Below, piece by piece: positions 49,813-57,805 of a DNA stretch of 64,000 nucleotides. Source of the stretch: Pseudarthrobacter siccitolerans (GTDB lineage: Bacteria > Actinomycetota > Actinomycetes > Actinomycetales > Micrococcaceae); contig NZ_CAQI01000044.1 in assembly GCF_001046895.1 (NCBI RefSeq), positions 186,001 through 250,000 of the forward strand, read 5' to 3'. The stretch's first letter is position 1; each line of letters opens with the position of its first letter. The notes under the pieces were generated by a model. That model worked only from the letters and a program-made list of their open reading frames with translations, was not told the DNA's origin and did no database searches. The position numbers were made by a program, and so were the translations under genes.

Positions 49813-52800
49813 AGGTTCGCCCCTTCTTTCTCGTGTGTCCGTCCCAGGGCGGCGAGCTCCCGGAGTGATTTCGCCAGGTCGAGCCGGGATGGTGCAGTGC
49901 CGGTGTCGAACAACAGCAGTTCGGGCAGGGACGTCGCGAAATAGTCGGGAACCGCGGGGGCGGCCGCCAGTTCATCAGCCCGGGCTTCAAGGCACCGCCA
50001 GGCCGCCTTCGCTTCCGTCTTTCGGCCCAGCCGGATGAGGGCGATGCCCCGCCAGTAGTCTGCAGGGCCGGCAGGCCTGGGGTCCACGGCCAACAGGCTG
50101 TTTTCCCGGCACGCCTCATTCCAGGCTGCCGCCGCCGCCTCGGTATCCCCGGCCAGTTCGAGGGCGTCGCCCAGTGCCACCAGCCGTTCGGCCATGCTGT
50201 CCGCCGGGTGCCGTCCCTCGCCCAGGTTCGCCGGGGCCTCGATACCGGCGCGCAGCAAGGTGATGGCCGCCGTCGGTTCCTGCTCCATCAGCGTCCTGGC
50301 CTGCTGGACCGCCGCCCGGTCGTAGGCCGCGAGCGCCTTGCCTTCACCGCCCTCGAAGGGCTGGAAGCTGCGGGTGGACATGATCTCCAGGGCTTCTTCT
50401 GCCCGCCCTGCATCCAGGAGGAGGTTGACGTAGAGGAGCACCAGGTCGTCGCGGTTCAGGACCGAACGGGAGTGCCGTTCGATGGCGGCGATCCGCTCGT
50501 TGGCCGGCACGCCGCGGAGGCCGGCCAGCACCGACCGTTCGAAGACCAGCCGTGCATCATCCGGGCTCAGTTCCAGTGCATGCTCCAGGTACTGGTCGGC
50601 GGCCTCGGGATCACCGCCGCTATTGACCGTGGCAATGGCGGCGTTCCGCCACACCACGGGATCCGTTGAGCCGAACAGCATGGACTTTTCCAGGTGGGCC
50701 AGGGCTTCTTCGGTGCGTCCGGCATCCAGCAGCCAGCAGCCCAGGAGCCCGTGTGCCACCTTGTCCCCGGGGTGGGCCTCGAGGGCCCGGTGCAGCGCGT
50801 CGTATTCGTCCAGCCCATAGGGGAAGGCGTAGGCCAGATCGCTGCTCCTTGCCGCCCTGCGCTCCACCGACGCCGCGTCCGGATCCAGCAGTTCCTCGAA
50901 CCAGCCGGCACGGAGGTAGTGGCGCAAGGGTTCCGGGTTGCCAAAGGCTTTGTTGGCAGCCCCTGGCAGCCCCTGTCCGGTAAGGTCCAGCGCACGCCGC
51001 CACTCCCCTGCACGTGCCAGCCAGCAGGCCACGGCCAGAGGGGTCTTCGGGTCCGCCGTTGCCAGGGAGCCGTCCAGTGCCAGTGCCACGGGGTCCAGCG
51101 GATCCGACACGAGGATGTCCTGCAGCAACCGGGCGCTTTCGTCCAGGTGTCCGGAGCCGGCCATGGCAAGGAACAACAAGTGCTTTGCCTCCGGGCTGGC
51201 CGGGTCCAGGCGCAGCGCGGTGCCGGCGTGCCGGCGTGCCTCAGCGGGCTGTCCCTGCCCCAGGGCCAGGCGGGCCAGCGCCAAATGCGCCGGATGGGCC
51301 CAGGCCTTGTCCCAGGCCGCCTTCCCGAACCGCTCCCGGGCCTCATCCAACTGGCCGATGCGCTCAAGGACGAGGCCCAGGCGGTAGCCGGCCTCCCCGC
51401 TCGGCGGATTCAGGTTGCGGCGGGTCAGCCGCGCCAGCGCGTTCTCCAGCAGCTTCCTGGCCTGCCCGTAGTGTCCGGTTCGGTACTTCGCTGCCGCCAG
51501 CGCCATCGACGCGCGGGAATCCTGCGGGTCCCGGCGGAGCATCTCCTCCAGGTAAGGCAACGGCGAGCGCGTGGGGTGCCGGTTCTGCGCCAAGTGGGTT
51601 GCCGTCACAAAGAGCTCGTCCTGGTTTTCCATGTCCGACGGCGGCACGGGTTCAGTTGCTGCCCAGGGCTCCGCGGGGGCGTCCGCTGGCGGGCGCGGGG
51701 TCCAGGTGATCAGTTCCCGGTCCCCGTCCATGACCTGCAGGGTGAGGCCGGTTTCCGTTGCGCCCGCGGGCAGCTCCACGGTCCCGGTGAAAGGGTGGGC
51801 CGGTGACAGACGGCCAGTCCATTCCCGTATGGTTGCCTCCCGGTGTTTGAGCACCATGGTGGCGGTCTCCCGGCTGGCCGTGCTCGAGAGACCCACCGTG
51901 ACCTTGCGGCCCGTCTTGTCCAGCTGCAGTGACACGGCAACATCGAGGTTCGCCTGGTGCGCCGGCCCGATCTGTCGAATGGGGTACCAGAACTCACTGA
52001 AGCTGCGGGTCTCCCCCGGTGCCAGGTAGCTGAAGTCAGGCTGGTTGTCCGTAAAGACCCCGGACATCAGCTCCACGTAAGGGCCGTCGTCGTCCGTTAA
52101 GTGCTGATCCCACGCCTTGCCCACTGAACCGTTTCCCCAGGTCCACTGCTTTTTGCCCGGGGAGATGCTGCGGTCGGCCCAGTGGACGAAGCCGGCACCG
52201 GCGTCGTGGTCGTAGCCGCCGAAGAAGCTGTCCTTCGTGTCCGTGATCATGTACGAGGTGGGGACCGGGATGTTGGCATAGAAATCGATCCGGTCCGCGT
52301 CCACCTGGCCGTCCTGCCCGGCCAGGGCCGGGTAGTCCACGCCGTAGTAGGGCCGGTCGGCGCGCGGGAAGGCGGTGACCGCCCGCCGGGCATGGTCCGC
52401 GACGTACCGGACATCGGTGGGAAAGAACGACCGGTAGTTCCCGTGCACCCGGGCCGCGGCGTTCGCCCACCACAGGAAGGTCTGGGGTTCATCAGTGCAG
52501 TTGTACAGCCTGGCCTCAACCTCCACCAGGGAACTGCCCGGACGAAGGCGCACCCCGTGCGTCCCCCGCATGCGCTGCAAGGGATCGAGGTCGCTGTGCC
52601 ACACAGTCACCAGGCCGTCGTCGCTGCGCTCCACCGAGGTTTCCACCGGGAGGAACGTTCCCGGGCGGTGGTGCTGCGGCCAGTTGAACTCCACCCCGCC
52701 CGAAATCCAGGGCCCTGCCAGCCCCACCAGGCCGGGCTTGATCACGTTGTTCCGGTAAAAAAAGTCGTAGCCGGCGGTCTTGTCGAAGCCGATATGGATC

Positions 52801-53105
52801 CGGCCGCCGATCTCCGGCAGCAGCATCAGGCGCACATATTCGTTTTCCAGGTGGATGGCCGGCCAAAGTCGGGGTTCCTTCGACGCCGCGATGCTGTCGA
52901 TAAAGGGCAGGGGGTACACCTTGCCGCTGGAGCCCTGGTACACGCGCCGGTCCAGGAACAGGGGGTAACGGTCCGGGTTCCCCGCAGCGTAGGTATCGAT
53001 AACCACCGGCTCGGACCAGCAGGCAACACCGCCCGTTTCCAGGACCGCCTCCTGGTCCGGGGGTGCGTCGGGCAAAACTATCCGGCTTTTGTTCTGATGC
53101 TTCAC
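49809..53105 (-). CDS. DUF5107 domain protein with tetratricopeptide repeats
   Basis: This 1098-residue protein starts with a DUF5107 region (about 60-490). The region has a galactose-mutarotase-like beta-sandwich wording: VYPLPFIDSIAASKEPRLWP, LLPEIGGRIHIGFDKTAGYD and PWISGGVEFNWPQHHRPGTF. A long array of tetratricopeptide helices fills about 530-1098, rich in A-x-x-L-x-A-G-R motifs such as LLLDAGRAEEALEIM. No signal peptide is present. It is the first gene of the carbohydrate operon and is coupled to the cellulase-like gene. Carbohydrate binding or processing is likely, but the reaction is not known to me. Confidence 0.82.
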   Translation of the reverse strand: MKHQNKSRIVLPDAPPDQEAVLETGGVACWSEPVVIDTYAAGNPDRYPLFLDRRVYQGSSGKVYPLPFIDSIAASKEPRLWPAIHLENEYVRLMLLPEIGGRIHIGFDKTAGYDFFYRNNVIKPGLVGLAGPWISGGVEFNWPQHHRPGTFLPVETSVERSDDGLVTVWHSDLDPLQRMRGTHGVRLRPGSSLVEVEARLYNCTDEPQTFLWWANAAARVHGNYRSFFPTDVRYVADHARRAVTAFPRADRPYYGVDYPALAGQDGQVDADRIDFYANIPVPTSYMITDTKDSFFGGYDHDAGAGFVHWADRSISPGKKQWTWGNGSVGKAWDQHLTDDDGPYVELMSGVFTDNQPDFSYLAPGETRSFSEFWYPIRQIGPAHQANLDVAVSLQLDKTGRKVTVGLSSTASRETATMVLKHREATIREWTGRLSPAHPFTGTVELPAGATETGLTLQVMDGDRELITWTPRPPADAPAEPWAATEPVPPSDMENQDELFVTATHLAQNRHPTRSPLPYLEEMLRRDPQDSRASMALAAAKYRTGHYGQARKLLENALARLTRRNLNPPSGEAGYRLGLVLERIGQLDEARERFGKAAWDKAWAHPAHLALARLALGQGQPAEARRHAGTALRLDPASPEAKHLLFLAMAGSGHLDESARLLQDILVSDPLDPVALALDGSLATADPKTPLAVACWLARAGEWRRALDLTGQGLPGAANKAFGNPEPLRHYLRAGWFEELLDPDAASVERRAARSSDLAYAFPYGLDEYDALHRALEAHPGDKVAHGLLGCWLLDAGRTEEALAHLEKSMLFGSTDPVVWRNAAIATVNSGGDPEAADQYLEHALELSPDDARLVFERSVLAGLRGVPANERIAAIERHSRSVLNRDDLVLLYVNLLLDAGRAEEALEIMSTRSFQPFEGGEGKALAAYDRAAVQQARTLMEQEPTAAITLLRAGIEAPANLGEGRHPADSMAERLVALGDALELAGDTEAAAAAWNEACRENSLLAVDPRPAGPADYWRGIALIRLGRKTEAKAAWRCLEARADELAAAPAVPDYFATSLPELLLFDTGTAPSRLDLAKSLRELAALGRTHEKEGANL

Positions 53106-53179
53106 GGATCAAAGCCTATGGAGTTGTTGTGGCCGTTCCCATGGCAGATCCGCGCCAGTATATGGACGATTGTGTACGG

Positions 53180-53329
53180 CTAGGCGTCAGCGACGTCGGT
53201 CGGCACCTTGCCCACAACGCCGTCTTCCACGGCGGCATGGGCCGCGGCAGTATCGGCCAGTCCAAAACGGTGCAGCGTTCAGCGGTGCACCAGGTTTGGC
53301 ACCACGGCGTGACTTCCGATGGCTTTCAT
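53180..53329 (-). pseudogene. Remnant of an NADPH:quinone oxidoreductase gene
   Basis: The 335-bp gap between the DUF5107 and DUF4397 genes contains a 50-codon relic. It keeps an AGGTGA ribosome binding site and an oxidoreductase-like start (MKAIGSHAVVPNLVHR), then an in-frame TGA at codon 17. The same frame then continues as the typical C-terminal end of a medium-chain oxidoreductase (RFGLADTAAAHAAVEDGVVG, then KVPTDVADA, stop at 53180). The middle of roughly 280 codons is missing, so an internal deletion plus decay is the likely history. The rest of the gap holds the DUF4397 terminator. Confidence 0.75.
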
Positions 53330-53350
53330 GGTCACCTAACCTACGCAGAA

Positions 53351-53392
53351 ACACGGCAGCGGGGCCACCGTCAGGCGGCCCCGCTGCCGTGT
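53351..53392 (-). terminator. Terminator hairpin after the second DUF4397 gene
   Basis: A 16-bp perfect stem (ACACGGCAGCGGGGCC and its complement) with a 10-base loop lies 48 bases past the stop at 53441. A short T-rich tract (TTTGTGTT) follows on the plus-strand side only. Confidence 0.8.
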
Positions 53393-53440
53393 TTGTGTTG
53401 GCGTGCCTCGACCCGGCGCGCGCGTTCCCCAGGGCCGGGG

Positions 53441-54151
53441 TCAGTGGTGGCCGCGTCCCTGGTGCTCGGAGTCAACAACCTGGACAGCGGTGGCGAGGGT
53501 GCCTTTAGCCAGGCTTCCCCAGGCATACACGATGGTGTTCTTGCCGCCCTCGATGGTGATGTCCGCCGGGCCGATCACGGGGGTGGTGGTGCCGGCCGCC
53601 GCAACGGAAGCCGAGATGGTCCCGGCCCTGAGCTTCAGGGTGGCTTCGGCGGGGTTGCTGAGCCCCTCGATCACTGCAGTTCCACCAGCCAAAATGTCGA
53701 CGGCGGGCGCTGCGGCTACGTGCCGCACCGTCAGTTTCCCCTTCTTGTCGTTGCGCGGAGCCCTGGTGTCATTGGTGAAGAGCGTGGCAGTGGGAGCGCC
53801 GTCAGCGCTGAGATGCGCCACCGCCGTATAGTTTCCGCCGCCCTCAAGTTCAACGGACACCGGCCCGATCACCGGATTGGCTGCGCTGGTGGCGTCCGAA
53901 GCGGTGATGGCAATGTCGTAGTCTCCGCCCGCGAGTTCCAGCGGACCGGCCAGCTTTCCGGGAGTGAAATCATTGAGGGTGAGGTTGCCGTTAACCCAGA
54001 CGTCCACGGTCAGCCCGGGCACGCCGTGGAGAACCGAGAGCCTGGCGGGATCATCGCCGTGGTGGTGCCAGCCGCCTGCCTGGGCCGGAGGGGCGAAAGC
54101 CAGTGCGGCCGCGAGTGACAGTGCACCGGCGGCGTAGGTTGATGTGCGCAT
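53441..54151 (-). CDS. Secreted DUF4397 protein, no membrane tail
   Basis: This 236-residue protein is a close paralogue of the product at 30296-31129. It has a signal peptide (MRTSTYAAGALSLAAALAFA, cleavage near AQA-GG), a His-rich start of the mature form (WHHHGDD) and two DUF4397 repeats (LSVLHGVPGLTVDVWVNGNL; LTVRHVAAAPAVDILAGGTA). It ends shortly after IVYAWGSLAKG in a His-containing tail (EHQGRGHH). It lacks the C-terminal helix of its paralogue, so it should be released or bound non-covalently. A GAGGAG ribosome binding site precedes ATG 54151. It carries the shared ECF promoter element. Confidence 0.87.
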   Translation of the reverse strand: MRTSTYAAGALSLAAALAFAPPAQAGGWHHHGDDPARLSVLHGVPGLTVDVWVNGNLTLNDFTPGKLAGPLELAGGDYDIAITASDATSAANPVIGPVSVELEGGGNYTAVAHLSADGAPTATLFTNDTRAPRNDKKGKLTVRHVAAAPAVDILAGGTAVIEGLSNPAEATLKLRAGTISASVAAAGTTTPVIGPADITIEGGKNTIVYAWGSLAKGTLATAVQVVDSEHQGRGHH

Positions 54152-54206
54152 TTCAAACTCCTCAGGGGGACGCCCGCGGGGACGGGCTGTGCTTGTGCTT
54201 ACACCT

Positions 54207-54238
54207 CTACTACCGGCGGAGCAGCCCCTGTGGATGCA
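54207..54238 (-). promoter_or_regulatory. ECF-type promoter of the second DUF4397 gene
   Basis: On the minus strand TGCATCC (54238-54232), 16 bases, CGGTAGTAG (54215-54207). It is identical in both boxes and spacing to the element at 30216-30247. Flanking similarity (GGCTGCT in the spacer, GGTGTAAGCA after) extends the match. A GC hairpin (54172-54187) again lies just before the ribosome binding site. Confidence 0.7.
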
Positions 54239-54272
54239 AAGTAATGAATCTTTTTTGCCCGGGTCCATATCC

Positions 54273-54908
54273 TCAGGCGCTGCGCGGGGCCGGCGGGCCG
54301 CTGAGTACCGTGGGGACGTATTCGAGCAGTTGGAGCCGGCCGTCGAAAGTCCTGCTGTCCACCATGTCCAGTGCCACGTCCGGGTACCCGTCATAGATCC
54401 GTTCACTGCCCGTCCGGCCCGTGATGACCGGGAAGACCACCAGCCGGAACCTGTCGACCAGGCCGGCAGTCAGCAAGGAGCGGCAGAGGCTGAGGCTGCC
54501 GAGCGTGCTGAGGGGCGCCGTCCCGCTCCGTTTCATCTCCGCCACCGCCTCCACCGCGTCACCGGCCACAAGCTGCGAGTTGGGCCAGGTTAAGGGAGCC
54601 TTCAGGGTGGAGGAGAAAACCACCTTGGGCACGGCAGCCAGGCCGGTGAGGCTGGCCCCCTCGTTGTCCGAAAAGCCCGAATCTGCGGACGCCGCCTCCT
54701 GGGACATGCCGGACATCAGCCGGTAGGTGTTGGCCCCAAGCAGGAAGGTGTAGTTCTTCTGTCCCTCTTCCTCAAGCCAGGCCAGGTACTCCGGCCCTTC
54801 CAGCCCCCACCAGCCGGGCCATCCTTCGGCAGAGGCATAACCGTCCAGTGAAATGATCAGGTCCACCATCAGTGATGATGCTCGTGTTTCTCCGGTTGCC
54901 TGGCTCAT
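54273..54908 (-). CDS. Dihydrofolate reductase family protein
   Basis: This 211-residue protein has the RibD C-terminal fold. LMVDLIISLDGYASAEGWPG is the N-terminal strand, YTFLLGANTYRLM the first binding loop, and the C-terminal half has LGSLSLCRSLLTAGLVDRFRLVVFPVITG. The nucleotide-binding Gly-rich turn is partly degenerate (TLGSLSL instead of GGxxL), so NADPH binding may be weak. The substrate is unknown. It is divergent from the RidA gene, with a shared 134-bp upstream region. Confidence 0.83.
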   Translation of the reverse strand: MSQATGETRASSLMVDLIISLDGYASAEGWPGWWGLEGPEYLAWLEEEGQKNYTFLLGANTYRLMSGMSQEAASADSGFSDNEGASLTGLAAVPKVVFSSTLKAPLTWPNSQLVAGDAVEAVAEMKRSGTAPLSTLGSLSLCRSLLTAGLVDRFRLVVFPVITGRTGSERIYDGYPDVALDMVDSRTFDGRLQLLEYVPTVLSGPPAPRSA

Positions 54909-55042
54909 GGCCGTCTCCTCGTTGAATCGGCGGATCCCGGAGAGGCAGCAAAGTACGTGCCGCAGGGTCCGGTGCCGGCCATGCTATCGCCGGCCTGCTG
55001 CCGGGTCTACCCGTCCGGAGGCTTGCGTGAGAGCATACGGGC

Positions 55043-55456
55043 ATGTCCCCCATCAGGCGCATCCGTCCCGAAGGGCTCGTTGCAAGCCCTGCCTTCAGTC
55101 ATGTTGCTGTGGTGCCGCCGGGCGCAACCACCATTTATGTCGGCGGGCAGAACGCCGTAGACGCCGAAGGATCACTGGTCGGCAAAGACGACGTCGCCGT
55201 ACAGTCCGCCAGGGCTTTCGGGAACGTGAAGACCGCGCTCGCGGCTGCGGGCGCGACCACCAGTGACGTTGTGCAGTGGACCGTATTGTTTGTGGACGGC
55301 GCCGACATTGCTGCAGGGTACGGGGCCATCGCACCTGAACTGGCCTCCGACGAGCCGGCCTTGGTCACTGCAGCCCTTGTGTCCGGGCTGGGCGTACCGG
55401 GCGCTCTTGTGGAAATCAGTGCCGTCGCTGCCGTGCTTCCGGAAGCCGCGCCGTAG
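55043..55456 (+). CDS. RidA family protein
   Basis: This 137-residue protein belongs to the RidA/YjgF/UK114 family, trimeric proteins that hydrolyse reactive enamine/imine intermediates. FSHVAVVPPGATTIYVGGQNA is the first strand pair, and QSARAFGNVKTALAAAGATTSDVVQWTVLF the central helix and strand. PALVTAALVSGLGVPGALVEI ends the fold. The conserved Arg usually found near position 105 of RidA (Arg-x-Ala-Val) is not present in the usual context (VTAALVSGL). The active branch is therefore uncertain. It may share a transcript with the next DHFR-like gene. Confidence 0.85.
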   Translation: MSPIRRIRPEGLVASPAFSHVAVVPPGATTIYVGGQNAVDAEGSLVGKDDVAVQSARAFGNVKTALAAAGATTSDVVQWTVLFVDGADIAAGYGAIAPELASDEPALVTAALVSGLGVPGALVEISAVAAVLPEAAP

Positions 55457-55489
55457 CACTGGACATCCCGCCACCGCAGAAGGGAAGCC

Positions 55490-56098
55490 ATGAACCGCGT
55501 CACCTGTGATCTGACCGTATCCCTCGATGGCTATCTCGCGGGCCCCCACCAGACGCCGGACAATCCTCTGGGTGAGGGCGGCGAGGAACTGCACCGGTGG
55601 CAGTTCGAGGAACCCGTTGCCAACGCCGCAGAGCTTGAGGGAATCCTCTCCGCCGGTGCCTACATCATGGGGCGCAACATGTTCGCCGGCCCCGGCCCTG
55701 GCCCATGGGGAGCGGACTGGCGCGGCTGGTGGGGCGAAGAACCTCCCTATCACGCCCCGGTCTTTGTGCTCACGCATCATCCGCGGCCGCCCCTGGCGAT
55801 GGACGGCGGCACAACGTTCTACTTTGTTGAGGACGGGATCGGGCCGGCACTGGCGCAGGCGCGGGAAGCCGCTGGAGGCAGGGATGTGGCCGTTGCCGGC
55901 GGCGCGGAAACCGCCCGCCAATATCTTTCGGCGGGGCTCATCGACGAGTTGCGCCTCCATATCTCCCCGCTTCTCCTTGGAGCGGGCGAACGGCTCCTGG
56001 ACGGCGTCCGGAACGTCAGGCTGGAGCCGGTGGGGGTAAGCGGCACCAGCCTGGTAACGCACATCCGCTACCGGGTGGCGGTCCGCGAAACAAGGTAG
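55490..56098 (+). CDS. Dihydrofolate reductase family protein
   Basis: This 202-residue protein is another RibD C-terminal/DHFR-like reductase: MNRVTCDLTVSLDGYLAGPH at the start, AYIMGRNMFAG as first binding loop, and DVAVAGGAETARQYLSAGLIDELRLHISPLLLG as the conserved C-terminal half. Here the Gly-rich loop is intact (VAGGAET). The substrate is unknown. The gene starts 34 bases after ridA on the same strand, with an AAGGGAAG ribosome binding site. Confidence 0.85.
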   Translation: MNRVTCDLTVSLDGYLAGPHQTPDNPLGEGGEELHRWQFEEPVANAAELEGILSAGAYIMGRNMFAGPGPGPWGADWRGWWGEEPPYHAPVFVLTHHPRPPLAMDGGTTFYFVEDGIGPALAQAREAAGGRDVAVAGGAETARQYLSAGLIDELRLHISPLLLGAGERLLDGVRNVRLEPVGVSGTSLVTHIRYRVAVRETR

Positions 56099-56226
56099 CT
56101 GAAGAACCTTCCCGGTCTTGACCGGCATGGTGCCCGGGCGTATACCAAGAGGGTCATAGCGCTGGCCCTCGCTGGGCCCGGACGGAGCCGGCTGCCCTGT
56201 GGTCTCTGTGTGTATTTGGAGTTGTC

Positions 56227-57726
56227 ATGGGTAGCGATCAATTCGCTGTGCTCCGCGAACAGGTGCGCGGCCAGGTCATTGAAGAGGACGACGCCGACTA
56301 CGAGTCGGCGCGTCGCGTGTACAACGGCATGATCGACCGTCGGCCTGCGGCCGTCCTGCGGGTGTCCCAGCCGGCAGATGTGATGGCCGCCGTCCGCTTT
56401 GCGCGCGGTCTTGATATTGAGGTTGCCTTGCGCGGCGGCGGACACAGCGCGCCTGGCTTCGGAACGGTCGACGGCGGCCTGGTCCTCGATTTCTCGGCCC
56501 GCCGCGGGGTCCGGGTTGACCCCGCCCTGAGGACTGCGCGAGTGGAGCCGGGCGCCACCTGGGCTGATTACAACCACGCGACACATGCGTTCGGGCTCGC
56601 GAGCACGGGCGGCATCGTGGGCTCAACCGGCGTAGCAGGCCTCACGCTGGGCGGCGGCATCGGCTACCTCACCCGCAAATACGGCCTGGCATGCGACAAC
56701 CTGCTCTCCGCCGACGTGGTTCTCGCGGACGGTACGTTCGTAACGGCCAGCCAAGCGGAAAACGTGGACCTCTTCTGGGCACTGCGTGGCGGCAGCGGCA
56801 ATTTCGGCGTCGTCACGTCGATGGAGTTCCGGCTGTACCCTGTGGACATGGTCCATGTGGGGATCATGTTCTTTGATGCGGCGATCGGAGCTGAAATCGG
56901 CGCGGCATACCGCGACTGGATTGCCGCAGAACCCGAGGAGATGGGCGCCTTCCTCGGATTCCACCGGGGTCCCCCGGTTCCCTTCCTTCCTGAGGAATGG
57001 CATGGGCGGCCCGTAGCAGTGATCGCCGGCATGTGGACGGGTGATCTTGACGCCGGGCCTGCACACTGGCAGGCCATGCTGGAAGCCGGTCCTGCACTGG
57101 GGAGCTTCTTTGCTCCGATGCCGTATCCGGCGCTGAACATCATGTTCGACGGGCTTAATGCCCCGGGACTGCAGGGCTACTGGAAGGCCGATTTCCTGCG
57201 GACCCTCAGCGACGATGCGCTGCGCACCGCCGTGGAATTCTCCCCCGGGATCCCCACCGTCCACTCGGCCAACCACTTCTATCCCATCGACGGGGCCGTG
57301 AACCGGGTCGCCCCTGAGGCCACAGCTTTCGCTTACCGGGATGTGAAGTTCGCTCCGGTCATCGCCGGTCAGTGGCCAGAGCCTGCGGAGAATGAAAAGA
57401 ACATCGCCTGGGTCCGGGACTACTGGGCAGCGCTGCACGAGTATTCCGAGCCTGGCGGCTACATCAACTTCCAGGATGCCGACGACCAGTCCAGGATCGA
57501 GGACACACTCGGGTCCAACTATCCGCGGCTCGCCGAGCTCAAGGCCAAGTACGATCCGGACAACTTCTTCCACATCAACCAGAACATCAAGTCCGCTGCA
57601 CCTGTCTCGGACGGTGTCCCGTCACAGGCGCCGGCTGTGCTGCTGTCAGCCCCGACGGCGGAGACGGCGCCGGCGGGTGCGGCACTGCCGGAGGCCACCC
57701 CGCCAGAGGCCGCTCCCACCGTGTAG
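56227..57726 (+). CDS. FAD-binding oxidoreductase (berberine-bridge type)
   Basis: This 499-residue protein has a PCMH-type FAD-binding domain (about 40-210) and a C-terminal BBE domain (about 395-445). ALRGGGHSAPGFGTVDGGLV contains the His that links FAD covalently. The Cys needed for a second link is not seen in the loop GSTGVAGLTLGGGIGYLTRK, so a single covalent link is expected. INFQDADDQSRIEDTLGSNY and YDPDNFFHINQNIK define BBE. Such enzymes oxidise sugars or phenolic alcohols; the substrate is open. The last 45 residues form an odd Ala/Pro/Thr-rich tail. GGAG precedes ATG 56227. Confidence 0.9.
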   Translation: MGSDQFAVLREQVRGQVIEEDDADYESARRVYNGMIDRRPAAVLRVSQPADVMAAVRFARGLDIEVALRGGGHSAPGFGTVDGGLVLDFSARRGVRVDPALRTARVEPGATWADYNHATHAFGLASTGGIVGSTGVAGLTLGGGIGYLTRKYGLACDNLLSADVVLADGTFVTASQAENVDLFWALRGGSGNFGVVTSMEFRLYPVDMVHVGIMFFDAAIGAEIGAAYRDWIAAEPEEMGAFLGFHRGPPVPFLPEEWHGRPVAVIAGMWTGDLDAGPAHWQAMLEAGPALGSFFAPMPYPALNIMFDGLNAPGLQGYWKADFLRTLSDDALRTAVEFSPGIPTVHSANHFYPIDGAVNRVAPEATAFAYRDVKFAPVIAGQWPEPAENEKNIAWVRDYWAALHEYSEPGGYINFQDADDQSRIEDTLGSNYPRLAELKAKYDPDNFFHINQNIKSAAPVSDGVPSQAPAVLLSAPTAETAPAGAALPEATPPEAAPTV

Positions 57727-57737
57727 GCCCCGCCGGG

Positions 57738-57774
57738 CGCCCCTGGATCAGCGGCCGGAGCCGCCTCAGGGGCG
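57738..57774. terminator. Bidirectional terminator between convergent genes
   Basis: An 8-bp outer stem (CGCCCCTG/CAGGGGCG) encloses an inner GCGGC/GCCGC stem. It lies 12 bases after the oxidoreductase stop and 32 bases from the end of the convergent glycosyltransferase gene. Confidence 0.7.
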
Positions 57775-57805
57775 TTCCGCCGTCGCAGTTTGGACGTGCT
57801 GGGCG

